Shown: one piece after another, positions 9,391 through 17,820 of the stretch
Layout: the number at the start of each line of letters is the position of its first letter
Position numbering within the stretch: the stretch's first letter is position 1
Source: Lactobacillus intestinalis
GTDB lineage: Bacteria > Bacillota > Bacilli > Lactobacillales > Lactobacillaceae
Assembly: GCF_024397795.1 (NCBI RefSeq)
Contig: NZ_CP072983.1
Coordinates: forward strand, 186,001 to 250,000
Length of the DNA: 64,000 nt
Direction: 5' to 3'
Translations under genes and position numbers: made by a program
Notes under the pieces: model-generated
The model's database searches: none
Seen by the model: only the letters and a program-made list of their open reading frames with translations
Told to the model about the DNA's origin: nothing

Positions 9391-10440
9391 ATGCCAGAAA
9401 GAGTTTTAGATGTTAAAAATTTAAAAATAGATTTCCACACATACGCTGGTGAAGTTAAGGCCATCCGTAATGTTTCCTTCCACTTAAATAAGGGAGAAAC
9501 TTTAGCTATTGTAGGTGAATCTGGATCAGGGAAATCAGTAACTACTCGTTCAATTATTGGTCTTCTTGCTCGAAATGCCAAAATTATGGGTGGAGAAATT
9601 AATTTCCACGGTCAAAACTTGCTTGACTTATCTGAAAAAGATTGGCAAGACATTCGTGGTAATAAGATTGCGATGATTTTCCAGGATCCAATGACTTCAC
9701 TTGATCCTACTATGAAGATTGGTCAACAAATTGCGGAACCTTTGATTAAACATAAGGGTGCTTCTAAGAAGGAAGCATGGGCTAAGGCTTTGGAAATGAT
9801 GAAGGCCGTTGGAATTCCTCATGCTGAAGAAAGAATTAATCAATATCCACACCAATTCTCAGGGGGTATGAGACAAAGAATCGTGATTGCGATTGCTTTG
9901 ATTTGTGAACCGGAAATTTTACTTGCTGACGAACCAACAACTGCCTTGGACGTTACTGTACAAGCTGAAATTTTGGACTTGATGAAAGATTTACAAAAGA
10001 GAGTAAAAACTTCAATCATCTTCATTACTCACGACTTAGGTGTTGTGGCTGGGATGGCTGACAGAGTGGCTGTTATGTATGCTGGTGAATTTCTTGAATA
10101 TGGAACTGTTGATGATATTTTCTATGATCCACAACATCCATATACTTGGGGATTGATCAACTCAATGCCTACTTTGGAAAGTGATACTTTGGAATCAATT
10201 CCAGGGACACCTCCAGATTTACTTGATCCACCGAAAGGTGATCCATTTGCTCCAAGAAATAGATACGCAATGAGAATTGATGTTCAAAGAAAGCCACCAT
10301 TCTTCAAGGTTTCTGATACTCATTATGCGGCAACTTGGCTTTTAGCTCCGGGGGCACCAAAAGTAGAACCACCTGCAGAAATTCAAAGACGTTGGAAGAA
10401 ATTTAAATTAATGAAGCAAGAAAAGAGCTTGCAAGATTAA
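9391..10440 (+). CDS. oppD: Oligopeptide ABC transporter ATP-binding protein OppD
   Basis: This cytoplasmic ATPase subunit has 349 aa. Walker A is GESGSGKS (about residues 48-55), the signature is FSGGMRQR, and Walker B is ILLADEPTTALD with the H-loop FITHDLGVV. The C-terminal oligopeptide/dipeptide extension (IPGTPPDLLDPPKGDPFAPRN) is typical of OppD. TAGGAGGAT lies just before the start. Four conserved Cys residues that bind an Fe-S cluster in some OppD/DppD proteins are not seen. Confidence 0.96.
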   Translation: MPERVLDVKNLKIDFHTYAGEVKAIRNVSFHLNKGETLAIVGESGSGKSVTTRSIIGLLARNAKIMGGEINFHGQNLLDLSEKDWQDIRGNKIAMIFQDPMTSLDPTMKIGQQIAEPLIKHKGASKKEAWAKALEMMKAVGIPHAEERINQYPHQFSGGMRQRIVIAIALICEPEILLADEPTTALDVTVQAEILDLMKDLQKRVKTSIIFITHDLGVVAGMADRVAVMYAGEFLEYGTVDDIFYDPQHPYTWGLINSMPTLESDTLESIPGTPPDLLDPPKGDPFAPRNRYAMRIDVQRKPPFFKVSDTHYAATWLLAPGAPKVEPPAEIQRRWKKFKLMKQEKSLQD

Positions 10441-10463
10441 TCACAGCTTTAAGGGGGATTTAG

Positions 10464-11405
10464 ATGCCAGAAGAAAAGAAGATTTTGGAAGTAAAGCATT
10501 TAAAACAATACTTCAAAAATGGACGAACAGTCACTAAAGCTGTTGACGATGTTAGCTTTAATATTTATGAAGGTGAAACTTTTGGCCTTGTAGGTGAATC
10601 AGGTTCAGGTAAAACCACCACTGGTCGTTCGATTTTACAACTTTACAATCCTACTAGTGGTGAAGTTATCTTTGAAGGAAAAAATGTTGAAAATTTGAAG
10701 AATCACGAAGATAAACTTAAGTTTAGACGTGATGCTCAAATGATTTTCCAGGATCCATATGCTTCACTTAATCCAAGAATGACGGTTGAAGATATTATTG
10801 CCGAAGGGCTAGATATTCACAATTTGGTAAAAACCAAAGAAGAACGTCGTAAACGTGTTGAAGAATTACTTGAAACTGTTGGTTTAAATAAAAACCATGC
10901 TAGCCGTTTCCCACACGAATTCTCTGGTGGTCAGCGTCAAAGAATTGGTATTGCACGTGCGCTTGCAGTAGAACCTAAATTTATCGTAGCTGATGAACCA
11001 ATTTCAGCCTTGGACGTTTCCATTCAAGCCCAAGTTGTAAACTTGATGATTGAATTACAAAAGAAACGTGGCTTAACTTACTTGTTTATTGCCCACGATT
11101 TATCAATGGTTAAGTTTATTTCAGACCGAATCGGTGTTATGCACTTTGGTAAGTTGCTTGAAGTTGGTTCTGCTGATGATGTTTATGATAAACCACTTCA
11201 TGATTATACGAAGAGTTTAATTTCAGCTGTTCCTGTACCCGATCCAGAAATTGAACGTCAACGTCACCGAATTGATTATGATCCAGAAAAGGAAGAGATG
11301 GATGGTAAAGTTCGGACAATGCACGAAATTCGTCCAGGACACTTTGTAAGATGTACTGATGATGAAGTTGCTCATTATGAACAAGTAGCTAAAAGCTATG
11401 AATAA
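10464..11405 (+). CDS. oppF: Oligopeptide ABC transporter ATP-binding protein OppF
   Basis: This is the partner ATPase of OppD, 313 aa. It has Walker A GESGSGKTT, signature FSGGQRQR, Walker B FIVADEPISALD and H-loop FIAHDLS. The C-terminal end (MHEIRPGHFVRC) is the usual OppF tail. It closes the operon and is followed by a strong terminator. Confidence 0.96.
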   Translation: MPEEKKILEVKHLKQYFKNGRTVTKAVDDVSFNIYEGETFGLVGESGSGKTTTGRSILQLYNPTSGEVIFEGKNVENLKNHEDKLKFRRDAQMIFQDPYASLNPRMTVEDIIAEGLDIHNLVKTKEERRKRVEELLETVGLNKNHASRFPHEFSGGQRQRIGIARALAVEPKFIVADEPISALDVSIQAQVVNLMIELQKKRGLTYLFIAHDLSMVKFISDRIGVMHFGKLLEVGSADDVYDKPLHDYTKSLISAVPVPDPEIERQRHRIDYDPEKEEMDGKVRTMHEIRPGHFVRCTDDEVAHYEQVAKSYE

Positions 11406-11409
11406 AGAT

Positions 11410-11441
11410 AAAAGTCTACCTCACAGTGGGTAGACTTTTTT
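11410..11441 (+). terminator. Rho-independent terminator of the opp operon
   Basis: AAAAGTCTACC pairs with GGGTAGACTTTT around a seven-base loop, followed by T. Confidence 0.9.
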
Positions 11442-11490
11442 GGTGGTAAAATTGAATTGACACTAATTTTGAATAGAGAAGGGATGGCCC

Positions 11491-12804
11491 ATGAGTCACG
11501 AATTAACTTTTGACGAAATCGCTGGTTTTCAAAAAGATTATCGTCAACATAAACAAAATAAGGTTGCAGAACTTGCGGTAGTAAATAATGGTTTGCAGAA
11601 GGCAAGTTTTAATGAAGAAGCAGCTCGTGAATTAAATCGGACATTTTCAATTGAAATTCCAACTGATAATGTAACTGACCAAAAGCAATCAGGTCGTTGT
11701 TGGTTATTTGCTGCATTAAACGTTTTACGTCATGAATTTGCTAAAAAGTATAAGGCAAAGAACTTTATCTTTTCACAAAGCTATCTCTTTTTCTGGGATC
11801 GCATTGAAAGAGCGAATATTTTTTTCAATCATATCTTGGAAACTGCTGCTAAGCCATTAGATGATCGAACTGTTCACTATTATATGCAGGCACCGGATAC
11901 GGATGGTGGTCAGTGGCATATGGCTGTTTCGTTGATTAGAAAGTATGGTTTAGTACCTGCTTATGCTCAAGCTGAAAGCTTTACTGCAAACAATACTGCT
12001 GCTTTTAATCAAGCGTTAAATATGAAATTGCGTGAAGACGCCATTGTTTTGCGTAAGTTGGTTCAAGATGGTCATGATGGTGAAGTTGAAGTAAAGAGAC
12101 AAGAATTTTTGAGCGAAGTTTATCGCATGGCTACGATTGCCTTTGGTGAACCTGTGCATAAATTTGACTTGGAATTTAAGGATGATGAAGGAAAGTATCA
12201 TATTGATCAAGATCTTACTCCACAAACTTTCTTTAAAGAATACTTTACGGATGATTTAGATGATTATGTGGTCTTGTTTAATGCGCCAGATCATGAATAT
12301 GACAAGCTTTATTCATTGCCATTTGAAGATAATGTGGAAAACGGCACACCAGTTGAATTTTTGAATACTAAAATTGAGAACTTGAAAGAAGCGGCCATTA
12401 AGCAACTTAAAGCCGGGGAAACTTTCTGGTTTGGGTGTGATGTTGGTAAGCAAAGTGATCGTCAAAAGGGACTCTTAGCAGCTGATTTGTACGCAACTGA
12501 CACTGTTTTTGATATTGAAACTAAATTGAGCAAAAAAGAGCGTCTTGAAACTGGTGCTAGTGGCTCGACTCACGCGATGACGATGGTTGGTGTTGACGTT
12601 GTAGCCGGCAAGCCTCGTCAATGGAAGATTGAAAACTCTTGGGGTAGCAAAGTTGGTGAAAAAGGCTACTTCGTGATGGATGACAAGTGGTTTGATGAAT
12701 ATTTATTCAAGGTTGTGGTGAAGAAAAAGTACTTACCAAAGAAGCTAGTTGAAATTGCGGAGAGCAAAGCTACGCCAGTTCCATGTTGGGATTCAATGGG
12801 TTAA
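11491..12804 (+). CDS. C1-family (bleomycin-hydrolase type) cysteine peptidase, PepG/PepE-like
   Basis: This cytosolic papain-fold peptidase of 437 aa belongs to the PepC/PepE/PepG group that trims imported peptides. The active-site Cys is in QKQSGRCWLFA (near residue 71), His in GSTHAMTMVG and Asn in KIENSWG. The sequence looks closer to PepG/PepE endopeptidases than to aminopeptidase PepC, and the C-terminus ends in CWDSMG. Which of these activities it has cannot be settled by eye. It lies directly behind the opp operon and just ahead of an HD-hydrolase gene, which fits peptide utilisation. Confidence 0.88.
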   Translation: MSHELTFDEIAGFQKDYRQHKQNKVAELAVVNNGLQKASFNEEAARELNRTFSIEIPTDNVTDQKQSGRCWLFAALNVLRHEFAKKYKAKNFIFSQSYLFFWDRIERANIFFNHILETAAKPLDDRTVHYYMQAPDTDGGQWHMAVSLIRKYGLVPAYAQAESFTANNTAAFNQALNMKLREDAIVLRKLVQDGHDGEVEVKRQEFLSEVYRMATIAFGEPVHKFDLEFKDDEGKYHIDQDLTPQTFFKEYFTDDLDDYVVLFNAPDHEYDKLYSLPFEDNVENGTPVEFLNTKIENLKEAAIKQLKAGETFWFGCDVGKQSDRQKGLLAADLYATDTVFDIETKLSKKERLETGASGSTHAMTMVGVDVVAGKPRQWKIENSWGSKVGEKGYFVMDDKWFDEYLFKVVVKKKYLPKKLVEIAESKATPVPCWDSMG

Positions 12805-12808
12805 AAAT

Positions 12809-13465
12809 ATGATTGATTTAGAAAAGCTCAAAGACTTTGTTAAAGAGCAGCTTGATGGTGAATCAACAGGACATGATTATTATCATGGGCAGCGCGTTGC
12901 TCATTTAGCAACTAAGATGTATTTGGCAGATAACCCACAGGCTCATGAAACGAGCCGCATGGTGGCAATTATTAGAGCCGGGAGCTATTTGCATGACACA
13001 ATTGATGAAAAGGTAACTTCAAATCCAAATAAAGTAATTGAACAAATTCAAAAACTGCTTCCTGAGGTAGGGTTTGAAGATTTAGAAGTTAAAGACATTT
13101 TGTTTACTATTCAACATATGTCTTTTTCGGTTAATATTGAACATCATTATGAATTGCCACTTTCTGGAAAATACGTCCAAGATGCTGATCGTTTGGAAAG
13201 TTTGGGTGCGATAGGAATTGCGCGAGCTTTTACTTATGGCGGCAAACACGGCAACAAAATCTATGATCCTGAAATTAAGCCTGAAAAGCTGATCAGTCAT
13301 GATCAGTATCGTAACCACACGGAGACAACGATTAATCATTTCTATGAGAAATTATTTGATCTGGAAAGTTTGGTGAATACCCCAGGTGGTAAAAAAGAAG
13401 CTCACAGACGCACAGAATATATGCGTGAGTTTGTGAATGAATTTATGGATGAATGGAATGTGTAA
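12809..13465 (+). CDS. HD-domain metal-dependent phosphohydrolase
   Basis: The 218-aa cytosolic protein has H-x-x-x-HG (HDYYHGQRVAHLA) followed by SYLHDTIDEKV, the two metal-binding parts of an HD domain, and a conserved DADRLESLGAIGIARAF helix. The substrate is unknown; the pattern matches the YedJ-like subgroup. ATG at 12809 is chosen because it lies five bases after the preceding stop and gives the expected N-terminus; a 20-residue upstream extension would overlap the peptidase gene. It is probably co-transcribed with that gene. Confidence 0.85.
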   Translation: MIDLEKLKDFVKEQLDGESTGHDYYHGQRVAHLATKMYLADNPQAHETSRMVAIIRAGSYLHDTIDEKVTSNPNKVIEQIQKLLPEVGFEDLEVKDILFTIQHMSFSVNIEHHYELPLSGKYVQDADRLESLGAIGIARAFTYGGKHGNKIYDPEIKPEKLISHDQYRNHTETTINHFYEKLFDLESLVNTPGGKKEAHRRTEYMREFVNEFMDEWNV

Positions 13466-13506
13466 AAAAAGGCCTAAAAGTATTTTTGCTTTTAGGTCTA
13501 TTTTTT
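13465..13506 (+). terminator. Rho-independent terminator of the peptidase-HD unit
   Basis: GGCCTAAAAG pairs with CTTTTAGGTCT across a loop of seven to eight bases, with A and T runs on either side. Confidence 0.85.
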
Positions 13507-13550
13507 ATTTTAATAGTATTATAAAAATACTGAGGTAAGGAATTCATATA

Positions 13551-14360
13551 ATGACAATTGGTGAAGCTTTAAGAAAAGAAAGAGAAAACTTGCATTATAC
13601 GCAAACTCAAATGATAGAGAATACTTCTATCTCTCTATCTCATTATTCTAAAATTGAAAATGATACTCAGGATATCAAAGCTAAAGATCTTTTTCAATTG
13701 TTAACTGCTAGAAAAATTGATATTAATGAATTTAGTAAAGAAGTTATGGATAATATGGAAAAAAGTCTTGAAAATCTTTCCGACGAATTAATTAAGGCTT
13801 TTTATCGCCGAGATATTAAACTTGCTGAACAAATTAAAATGTCGATAGATAAATTTTCTAATGCGGATGAATTACAAATTAGATCTGAATTAGTAGTGGC
13901 AGTATTAACAAATACTATTAATTATACTAAGAAAAAGTTAAGTAATAGATTAACAAGGTATTTTCAGAAAAATAATAATTGGCTGACAGATGCAGATATG
14001 CTTCGAATTGTGGGAAATTCAACCCGAATTATTGATTTTAATTTATTAGCGGTTTTGATGGATAAGTTATTAGAAAAGTATAAAAAAATTGAAACATTTC
14101 CTTTAGATACCCAGAAACGAATAGGAAATATTTTCATTAATTATCTTCATGTTTTGTATGACTATGGTGCAGTAAGAACGGCACAAAAATATGTGATTTT
14201 TTTGGAACATTTGCCTGAAATACCAGAATTAGTATTTTGTAAGTTAATTGGATACTACTACGATGCTCTTTTTAGTGGAGATGATAAAAGATTAAAAGAG
14301 ATAAGTAGCGTCTTAAAAATATTGACGCCCAAAATATTATCTGGTTTACCTAAGAAATAA
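13551..14360 (+). CDS. Rgg/GadR/MutR-type transcriptional regulator
   Basis: The 269-aa protein starts with an XRE helix-turn-helix at about residues 4-60 (GEALRKERENLHYTQTQM, then SLSHYSKIEN). A long all-helical C-terminal part is typical of the Rgg class, whose members bind short hydrophobic peptides and switch bacteriocin or virulence genes. It is slightly shorter than the usual 280-290 aa. It is AT-rich in codon use and stands just upstream of a hydrophobic micro-ORF and a helveticin-like gene in the same direction. Peptide-controlled activation of that gene is inference. No other Rgg is seen in the window. Confidence 0.82.
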   Translation: MTIGEALRKERENLHYTQTQMIENTSISLSHYSKIENDTQDIKAKDLFQLLTARKIDINEFSKEVMDNMEKSLENLSDELIKAFYRRDIKLAEQIKMSIDKFSNADELQIRSELVVAVLTNTINYTKKKLSNRLTRYFQKNNNWLTDADMLRIVGNSTRIIDFNLLAVLMDKLLEKYKKIETFPLDTQKRIGNIFINYLHVLYDYGAVRTAQKYVIFLEHLPEIPELVFCKLIGYYYDALFSGDDKRLKEISSVLKILTPKILSGLPKK

Positions 14361-14374
14361 TTTCCAATTGGAAA
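14361..14374. promoter_or_regulatory. Palindrome P1, candidate Rgg operator or short hairpin
   Basis: TTTCCAATTGGAAA is a perfect 14-bp palindrome starting right after the regulator's stop codon. Confidence 0.4.
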
Positions 14375-14400
14375 ACAAGAGTAAGTATTGGTAAAACGTA

Positions 14401-14416
14401 TTCAATTTAAATTGAA
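14401..14416. promoter_or_regulatory. Palindrome P2 overlapping a weak -35, candidate Rgg operator
   Basis: TTCAATTTAAATTGAA is a perfect 16-bp palindrome. Seventeen nucleotides after ATTCAA (14400-14405) comes TAATAT (14423-14428). The putative promoter therefore has a poor -35 lying inside the palindrome, as expected for an activator-dependent promoter. Confidence 0.45.
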
Positions 14417-14472
14417 AGTATGTAATATTAGGAATTGGAGATTATAGAGGAAAGGAGAGAACTAATTATTTT

Positions 14473-14532
14473 ATGGACGTTTTAGTAACACCGGTAATTT
14501 TGACCATTATTAATTTAATTAAGTTTTTCTAA
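14473..14532 (+). CDS. Candidate hydrophobic micropeptide (19 aa), SHP-like pheromone precursor or Fst-like toxin
   Basis: ATG at 14473 opens a 19-codon frame reading MDVLVTPVILTIINLIKFF, ending at TAA 14530-14532. The peptide is almost wholly hydrophobic with one Asp near the start and one Lys near the end. AAAGGAG lies at 14451-14457, 15 nt away, which is longer than ideal. Its place between an Rgg-type regulator and a bacteriocin gene resembles Rgg/SHP quorum-sensing pairs, but the V-x-PVI pattern also recalls Fst-type membrane toxins. Whether it is translated is not known; this is a candidate. Confidence 0.45.
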   Translation: MDVLVTPVILTIINLIKFF

Positions 14533-14562
14533 CTGTATAATTGTAAAAAAGGAGAAAATATT

Positions 14563-15489
14563 ATGGTTGTAGCAGAAGTTCAATTATTGCATACTTTATA
14601 CTTACCTACTGCTAGGGTAGTTCAAAAAGGTAATGTTGGCGAAAAGTACATTTATGCATTACAAATGTATAAGGAAAACACATATATAAGTAGAATCCTT
14701 AATAATGAGAGTGCTTTATATTTTTCTTCCCCGCAGAGTATCTTAAAAGGGAGTGCCAGTGGACACACACAGACTTGGGAATATGCTACCGATAATAATT
14801 GGTTTGTGGGTGTAAAGCCTAATCCTCGTGTAAAAAAGGGAATTAAATGGAGTACCCAAATTGCTAGAATGAAGTTTGGACAAAGCTTTAAAAGCAATTT
14901 AGAATTGCCCCGATTATCTCAATTAGTTGAGGCTACAGATGCTAACTGGCATGGTGAACATCTATTACGAGTAGAGGCTGCAACTACTCCAAATTATGAT
15001 AGGTTGTTAATAGCTGGTATTTGGGAGAATAAATCGGGTCATTTTGCATTGTATGATTTAAATTCAATTAATAGAGCATTAACTTCTTCCGGCATTTCAG
15101 CGGTTCCAATTAGTAATTTTGATAATAATAAAATTGCATTTCATATTAATAATTTTTATGGTGGCGGCAATGGTGATACATATATTAACTCAGTTCAAGG
15201 GTATGATATTGATAATAATAGAAATATTTACATCACATCTCAAAAAGCCACTACAAATGATAATGAAATTAGACCGAAAATTATAAAGCTTCCTTGGGGT
15301 TCTACTTCTAATAATGATGGCCAAGCTTTCTACTTAGATGGTATAATTGACAGAAAGTACTATACAGAATTAGAAAGTATACAAATTACCGGTACTGGAA
15401 AAGTGTATGTGACGGCTTCATATCATGACCGAAGTGTAGATAGTCCTGTTAAGGAAAGTAGAATTTATCAAGTATTTGGTATTTTGTAA
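14563..15489 (+). CDS. Helveticin J-like class III bacteriocin
   Basis: The 308-aa protein follows the helveticin J pattern closely: VVQKGNVGEKYIYALQ, SGHTQTWEYA, NWFVGVKPN and INSVQGYDIDNNRNIYITSQ, then a C-terminal ELESIQITG block. Helveticin J itself is about 333 aa. Like helveticin J it lacks a signal peptide, so the export route is unknown. AAGGAG precedes the ATG by a good distance. The family comprises large heat-labile proteins that kill related lactobacilli, probably as a wall-active lytic protein; activity here is inferred. A secreted SLAP-like protein follows 18 nt after the stop and is probably co-expressed. Confidence 0.85.
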   Translation: MVVAEVQLLHTLYLPTARVVQKGNVGEKYIYALQMYKENTYISRILNNESALYFSSPQSILKGSASGHTQTWEYATDNNWFVGVKPNPRVKKGIKWSTQIARMKFGQSFKSNLELPRLSQLVEATDANWHGEHLLRVEAATTPNYDRLLIAGIWENKSGHFALYDLNSINRALTSSGISAVPISNFDNNKIAFHINNFYGGGNGDTYINSVQGYDIDNNRNIYITSQKATTNDNEIRPKIIKLPWGSTSNNDGQAFYLDGIIDRKYYTELESIQITGTGKVYVTASYHDRSVDSPVKESRIYQVFGIL

Positions 15490-15507
15490 AAAATAAGGAA
15501 AATAATC

Positions 15508-16182
15508 ATGAAACCCATTAATCGATTCAAATTAAGTCTAGCTGTGTTAATGGTTGTTATATCAGTTTTTACATTATCTTCAAAGACTTCTGCGGCTACT
15601 TTTATAGGAACTTTAAATCACAATTCTTATTTGTATAATCAAAATGGAGTACGTCTAAAGACAAAAGGAAAACTGTATAAAAATCATAAAGTTAAATTGA
15701 TTGGAAAATTAACAGAAAAAACTGTTACGATGCCCTATACTAGAACTCAATATGAAGGACGCCCTGTGAAAGCACCTTATTACTTTTTGATAAACAATTA
15801 TGGGGAGTCGCCTAAACGGTGCTACCTTTCCTATAAAATGATTAAGAATCACCCTTATTATAGTTTAGGAAAGGGACAGTATATTCGTGCGGCTAATGTA
15901 GGACATATCGATAACCATACTGTTGCTGCAACTGAACGTATCTTGACCGTAAAGCGTAACGCTCATTTGTGGAGCTACAATTTAAAACCTCTTTCTGAAA
16001 CAGTAATAAAAGGGCAAAAAGTTAAAGTAGATGCTTTAATTAACTTAGGAAACTACAATGTTACAAATAGAGTATATTGTTTTTATCGTATTAAAGGGAC
16101 GCAAACCTATATTTATGCAAATGATACCAAAGCTCCAAGAATAGACTTGGAATTTGCTGAAAAGGCTGAAAACAGAAAATAA
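15508..16182 (+). CDS. Secreted SLAP-like cell-surface protein linked to the bacteriocin gene
   Basis: The 224-aa protein has a signal peptide (KLSLAVLMVVISVFTLSSKT, cleavage after TSA near residue 29). Two SLAP-like repeats follow: one with YNQNGVRLKTKGKL and YYSLGKGQYIRAANVG, and a second, more divergent one after RILTVKRNAHLWSYN. It lies 18 nt after the helveticin-like gene in the same direction. It could help display or retain the bacteriocin at the wall or give self-protection; this is inferred from position only. No immunity family is recognised. Confidence 0.75.
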   Translation: MKPINRFKLSLAVLMVVISVFTLSSKTSAATFIGTLNHNSYLYNQNGVRLKTKGKLYKNHKVKLIGKLTEKTVTMPYTRTQYEGRPVKAPYYFLINNYGESPKRCYLSYKMIKNHPYYSLGKGQYIRAANVGHIDNHTVAATERILTVKRNAHLWSYNLKPLSETVIKGQKVKVDALINLGNYNVTNRVYCFYRIKGTQTYIYANDTKAPRIDLEFAEKAENRK

Positions 16183-16195
16183 ATATTCGAAAAAT

Positions 16196-16322
16196 AGTCT
16201 GGGAAAAAACTCAGAAATTAAAAGATCCTACTAAATCTAGGCATTAATAAACCTTGATTTAATAGGATCTTTCTTTTGAGTAAAAGCCTAAATTAACTAA
16301 AAATAGACTTATTTCCCAGACT
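16196..16322. repeat. Long nested inverted repeat between convergent genes (bidirectional terminator or mobile-element remnant)
   Basis: The outer arms AGTCTGGGAAA and TTTCCCAGACT enclose a second, nearly perfect pair (AAAAGATCCTACTAAATC with GATTTAATAGGATCTTTC). T runs flank both outer ends (ATTTTTC on the minus strand, CTCTTTTT on the plus strand). At about 127 bp it is much longer than the other terminators here. Confidence 0.7.
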
Positions 16323-16351
16323 CTTTTTATTATTCTCTTTTTCTAAGCTGA

Positions 16352-17668
16352 TTAAGCAAGTGAATCCCAAAGTGGAAGATCAGTAATTGGGCCTTCTGCA
16401 ATCTTTCTTTGTTCTTCAGTCAAATACTTCTTGTGAACGACAACTTCGTAAACATAATCGTTGAACCATTCGTTGCTCATCACGAAGTAACCCTTGGAGC
16501 CAGATTTTTCACCCCATGAGTTTTCGACTTTCCATTGACGAATATCGCCTTGGTCTTCATCAACCCCGACTAAGGTCATGGCGTGTGAAACTTCACCTAC
16601 ACCAGTCCGTAAACGATCAGCCTTATCCATATCAAGGTTAACCCCGAACAAATCGTTTAACTTGTACAAATTAGTTGAAAGGTAACCAGTCTTGCGGTCC
16701 ATTTGACGTAAAACATCGTTACCAAACCAAACAGCTTCGCCATCCTTTAATTGAGCAATTGAGGCGGTAGTGAGGTATTCCATTGGCACATTAAGAAGCT
16801 TAATTCTGTAAGCACCTTGAATGTTATCTTCACCTGGTAACCCATAAAGCTTGTTGTATTCGTGATCAGGAGCGTTGGTTAAAACTACATAATCATTTAA
16901 ATCAACGTCACTTAAGTATTTGTGCAAGAATTCAAGTGGAGTTAAGTTCTTGTCTAAGTGATACTTTTTGTCGTCATCGCGATATTCCAAATCGAATCTC
17001 TTTGGGGGTTCACCCACTGCAATTGCCGTCATACGATAAACTTCGCTCAAAAACTTTTCACGAGTTTTTTCAATTTCGTCGTCCTTATTTTCGTTCTTTA
17101 ATTTACGTAAAACAAGTGCATCTTTCTTAAGCTTATCGCCCAGAGCAGTCGCAAAACCAGTAGTATCGTTAGTGTTGAAGCTTTCTGGCATTGCGTATGA
17201 TGGAACCACGCCGTATTTTTCAACAAGGGATGCAGCCATATGGAATTGACCACCGTCGCCACCAGCAAAGTCTAAGTGTGATTTTACTTCGTGTGAATCA
17301 AGAGGCTTATCTGCAGTTGCCAAAATATTGTTGTAAAAGATGTTAGCACGTTCAATTTTGTCCCAGAAGAAGTTATAAGCTTGAGAAAAAGTAAAGTTCT
17401 TAGCCTTGTATTTTTTGCCAAAAGCGTGACGCAAAACGTTTAAAGTCGCAAATTCCCAGCAACGACCTGAATGTTTTTGATTGGTAACATTATCAGTGTC
17501 AAGTTCAGTTGAGAAGACGCGAGTTAATTTGCTTTGGACGCGTTCATTGTATGATGCAGCAAGCACACCACTCTTTTGAGCAGCACGAGCTACAACTTGG
17601 TTTTGAGGATTTGCATTGAATTCTTTTGAAAACTTTTCAAGTTCTTGCAAGGTTAATTCATGAGCCAT
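16352..17668 (-). CDS. pepE: C1-family cysteine endopeptidase PepE
   Basis: The 438-aa cytosolic bleomycin-hydrolase-fold peptidase matches the L. helveticus PepE pattern from end to end (MAHELTLQELEKF, LDTDNVTNQKHSGRCW, GEVSHAMTLVGVDED, ending LPLWDSLA). The catalytic Cys is in GRCWEFA, His in SHAMTLVG and Asn in VENSWG. The residue after Trp is Glu, where the family usually has Leu (GRCWLFA). PepE cleaves imported oligopeptides internally and so feeds the other peptidases. AAGGGAG precedes the start. It is convergent with the helveticin unit and paralogous to the gene at 11491. Confidence 0.92.
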   Translation of the reverse strand: MAHELTLQELEKFSKEFNANPQNQVVARAAQKSGVLAASYNERVQSKLTRVFSTELDTDNVTNQKHSGRCWEFATLNVLRHAFGKKYKAKNFTFSQAYNFFWDKIERANIFYNNILATADKPLDSHEVKSHLDFAGGDGGQFHMAASLVEKYGVVPSYAMPESFNTNDTTGFATALGDKLKKDALVLRKLKNENKDDEIEKTREKFLSEVYRMTAIAVGEPPKRFDLEYRDDDKKYHLDKNLTPLEFLHKYLSDVDLNDYVVLTNAPDHEYNKLYGLPGEDNIQGAYRIKLLNVPMEYLTTASIAQLKDGEAVWFGNDVLRQMDRKTGYLSTNLYKLNDLFGVNLDMDKADRLRTGVGEVSHAMTLVGVDEDQGDIRQWKVENSWGEKSGSKGYFVMSNEWFNDYVYEVVVHKKYLTEEQRKIAEGPITDLPLWDSLA

Positions 17669-17730
17669 CAGAAAAATCTCCCTTTTTTAATCTATCTTTA
17701 AATTTATCTTATATTTTATTCCATCTTTAG

Positions 17731-17766
17731 AAAAAAGAAAAGCGGATTCAACTAGGAATCCGCTAA
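17731..17766 (-). terminator. Rho-independent terminator of hsp20
   Basis: On the minus strand AGCGGATTC pairs with GAATCCGCT around CTAGTT and is followed by TTTTCTTTTTT. Confidence 0.88.
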
Positions 17767-17820
17767 TCTCCAGAGAATTATTATTGATAACTTATTTTTA
17801 AACTTCTTGCAATGTTTAAG

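Noticed and set aside
15508..16182. SLAP-like protein as a dedicated helveticin immunity protein
   Set aside because: Only position supports it; no immunity domain is visible, so it is kept as a surface protein with unknown role.
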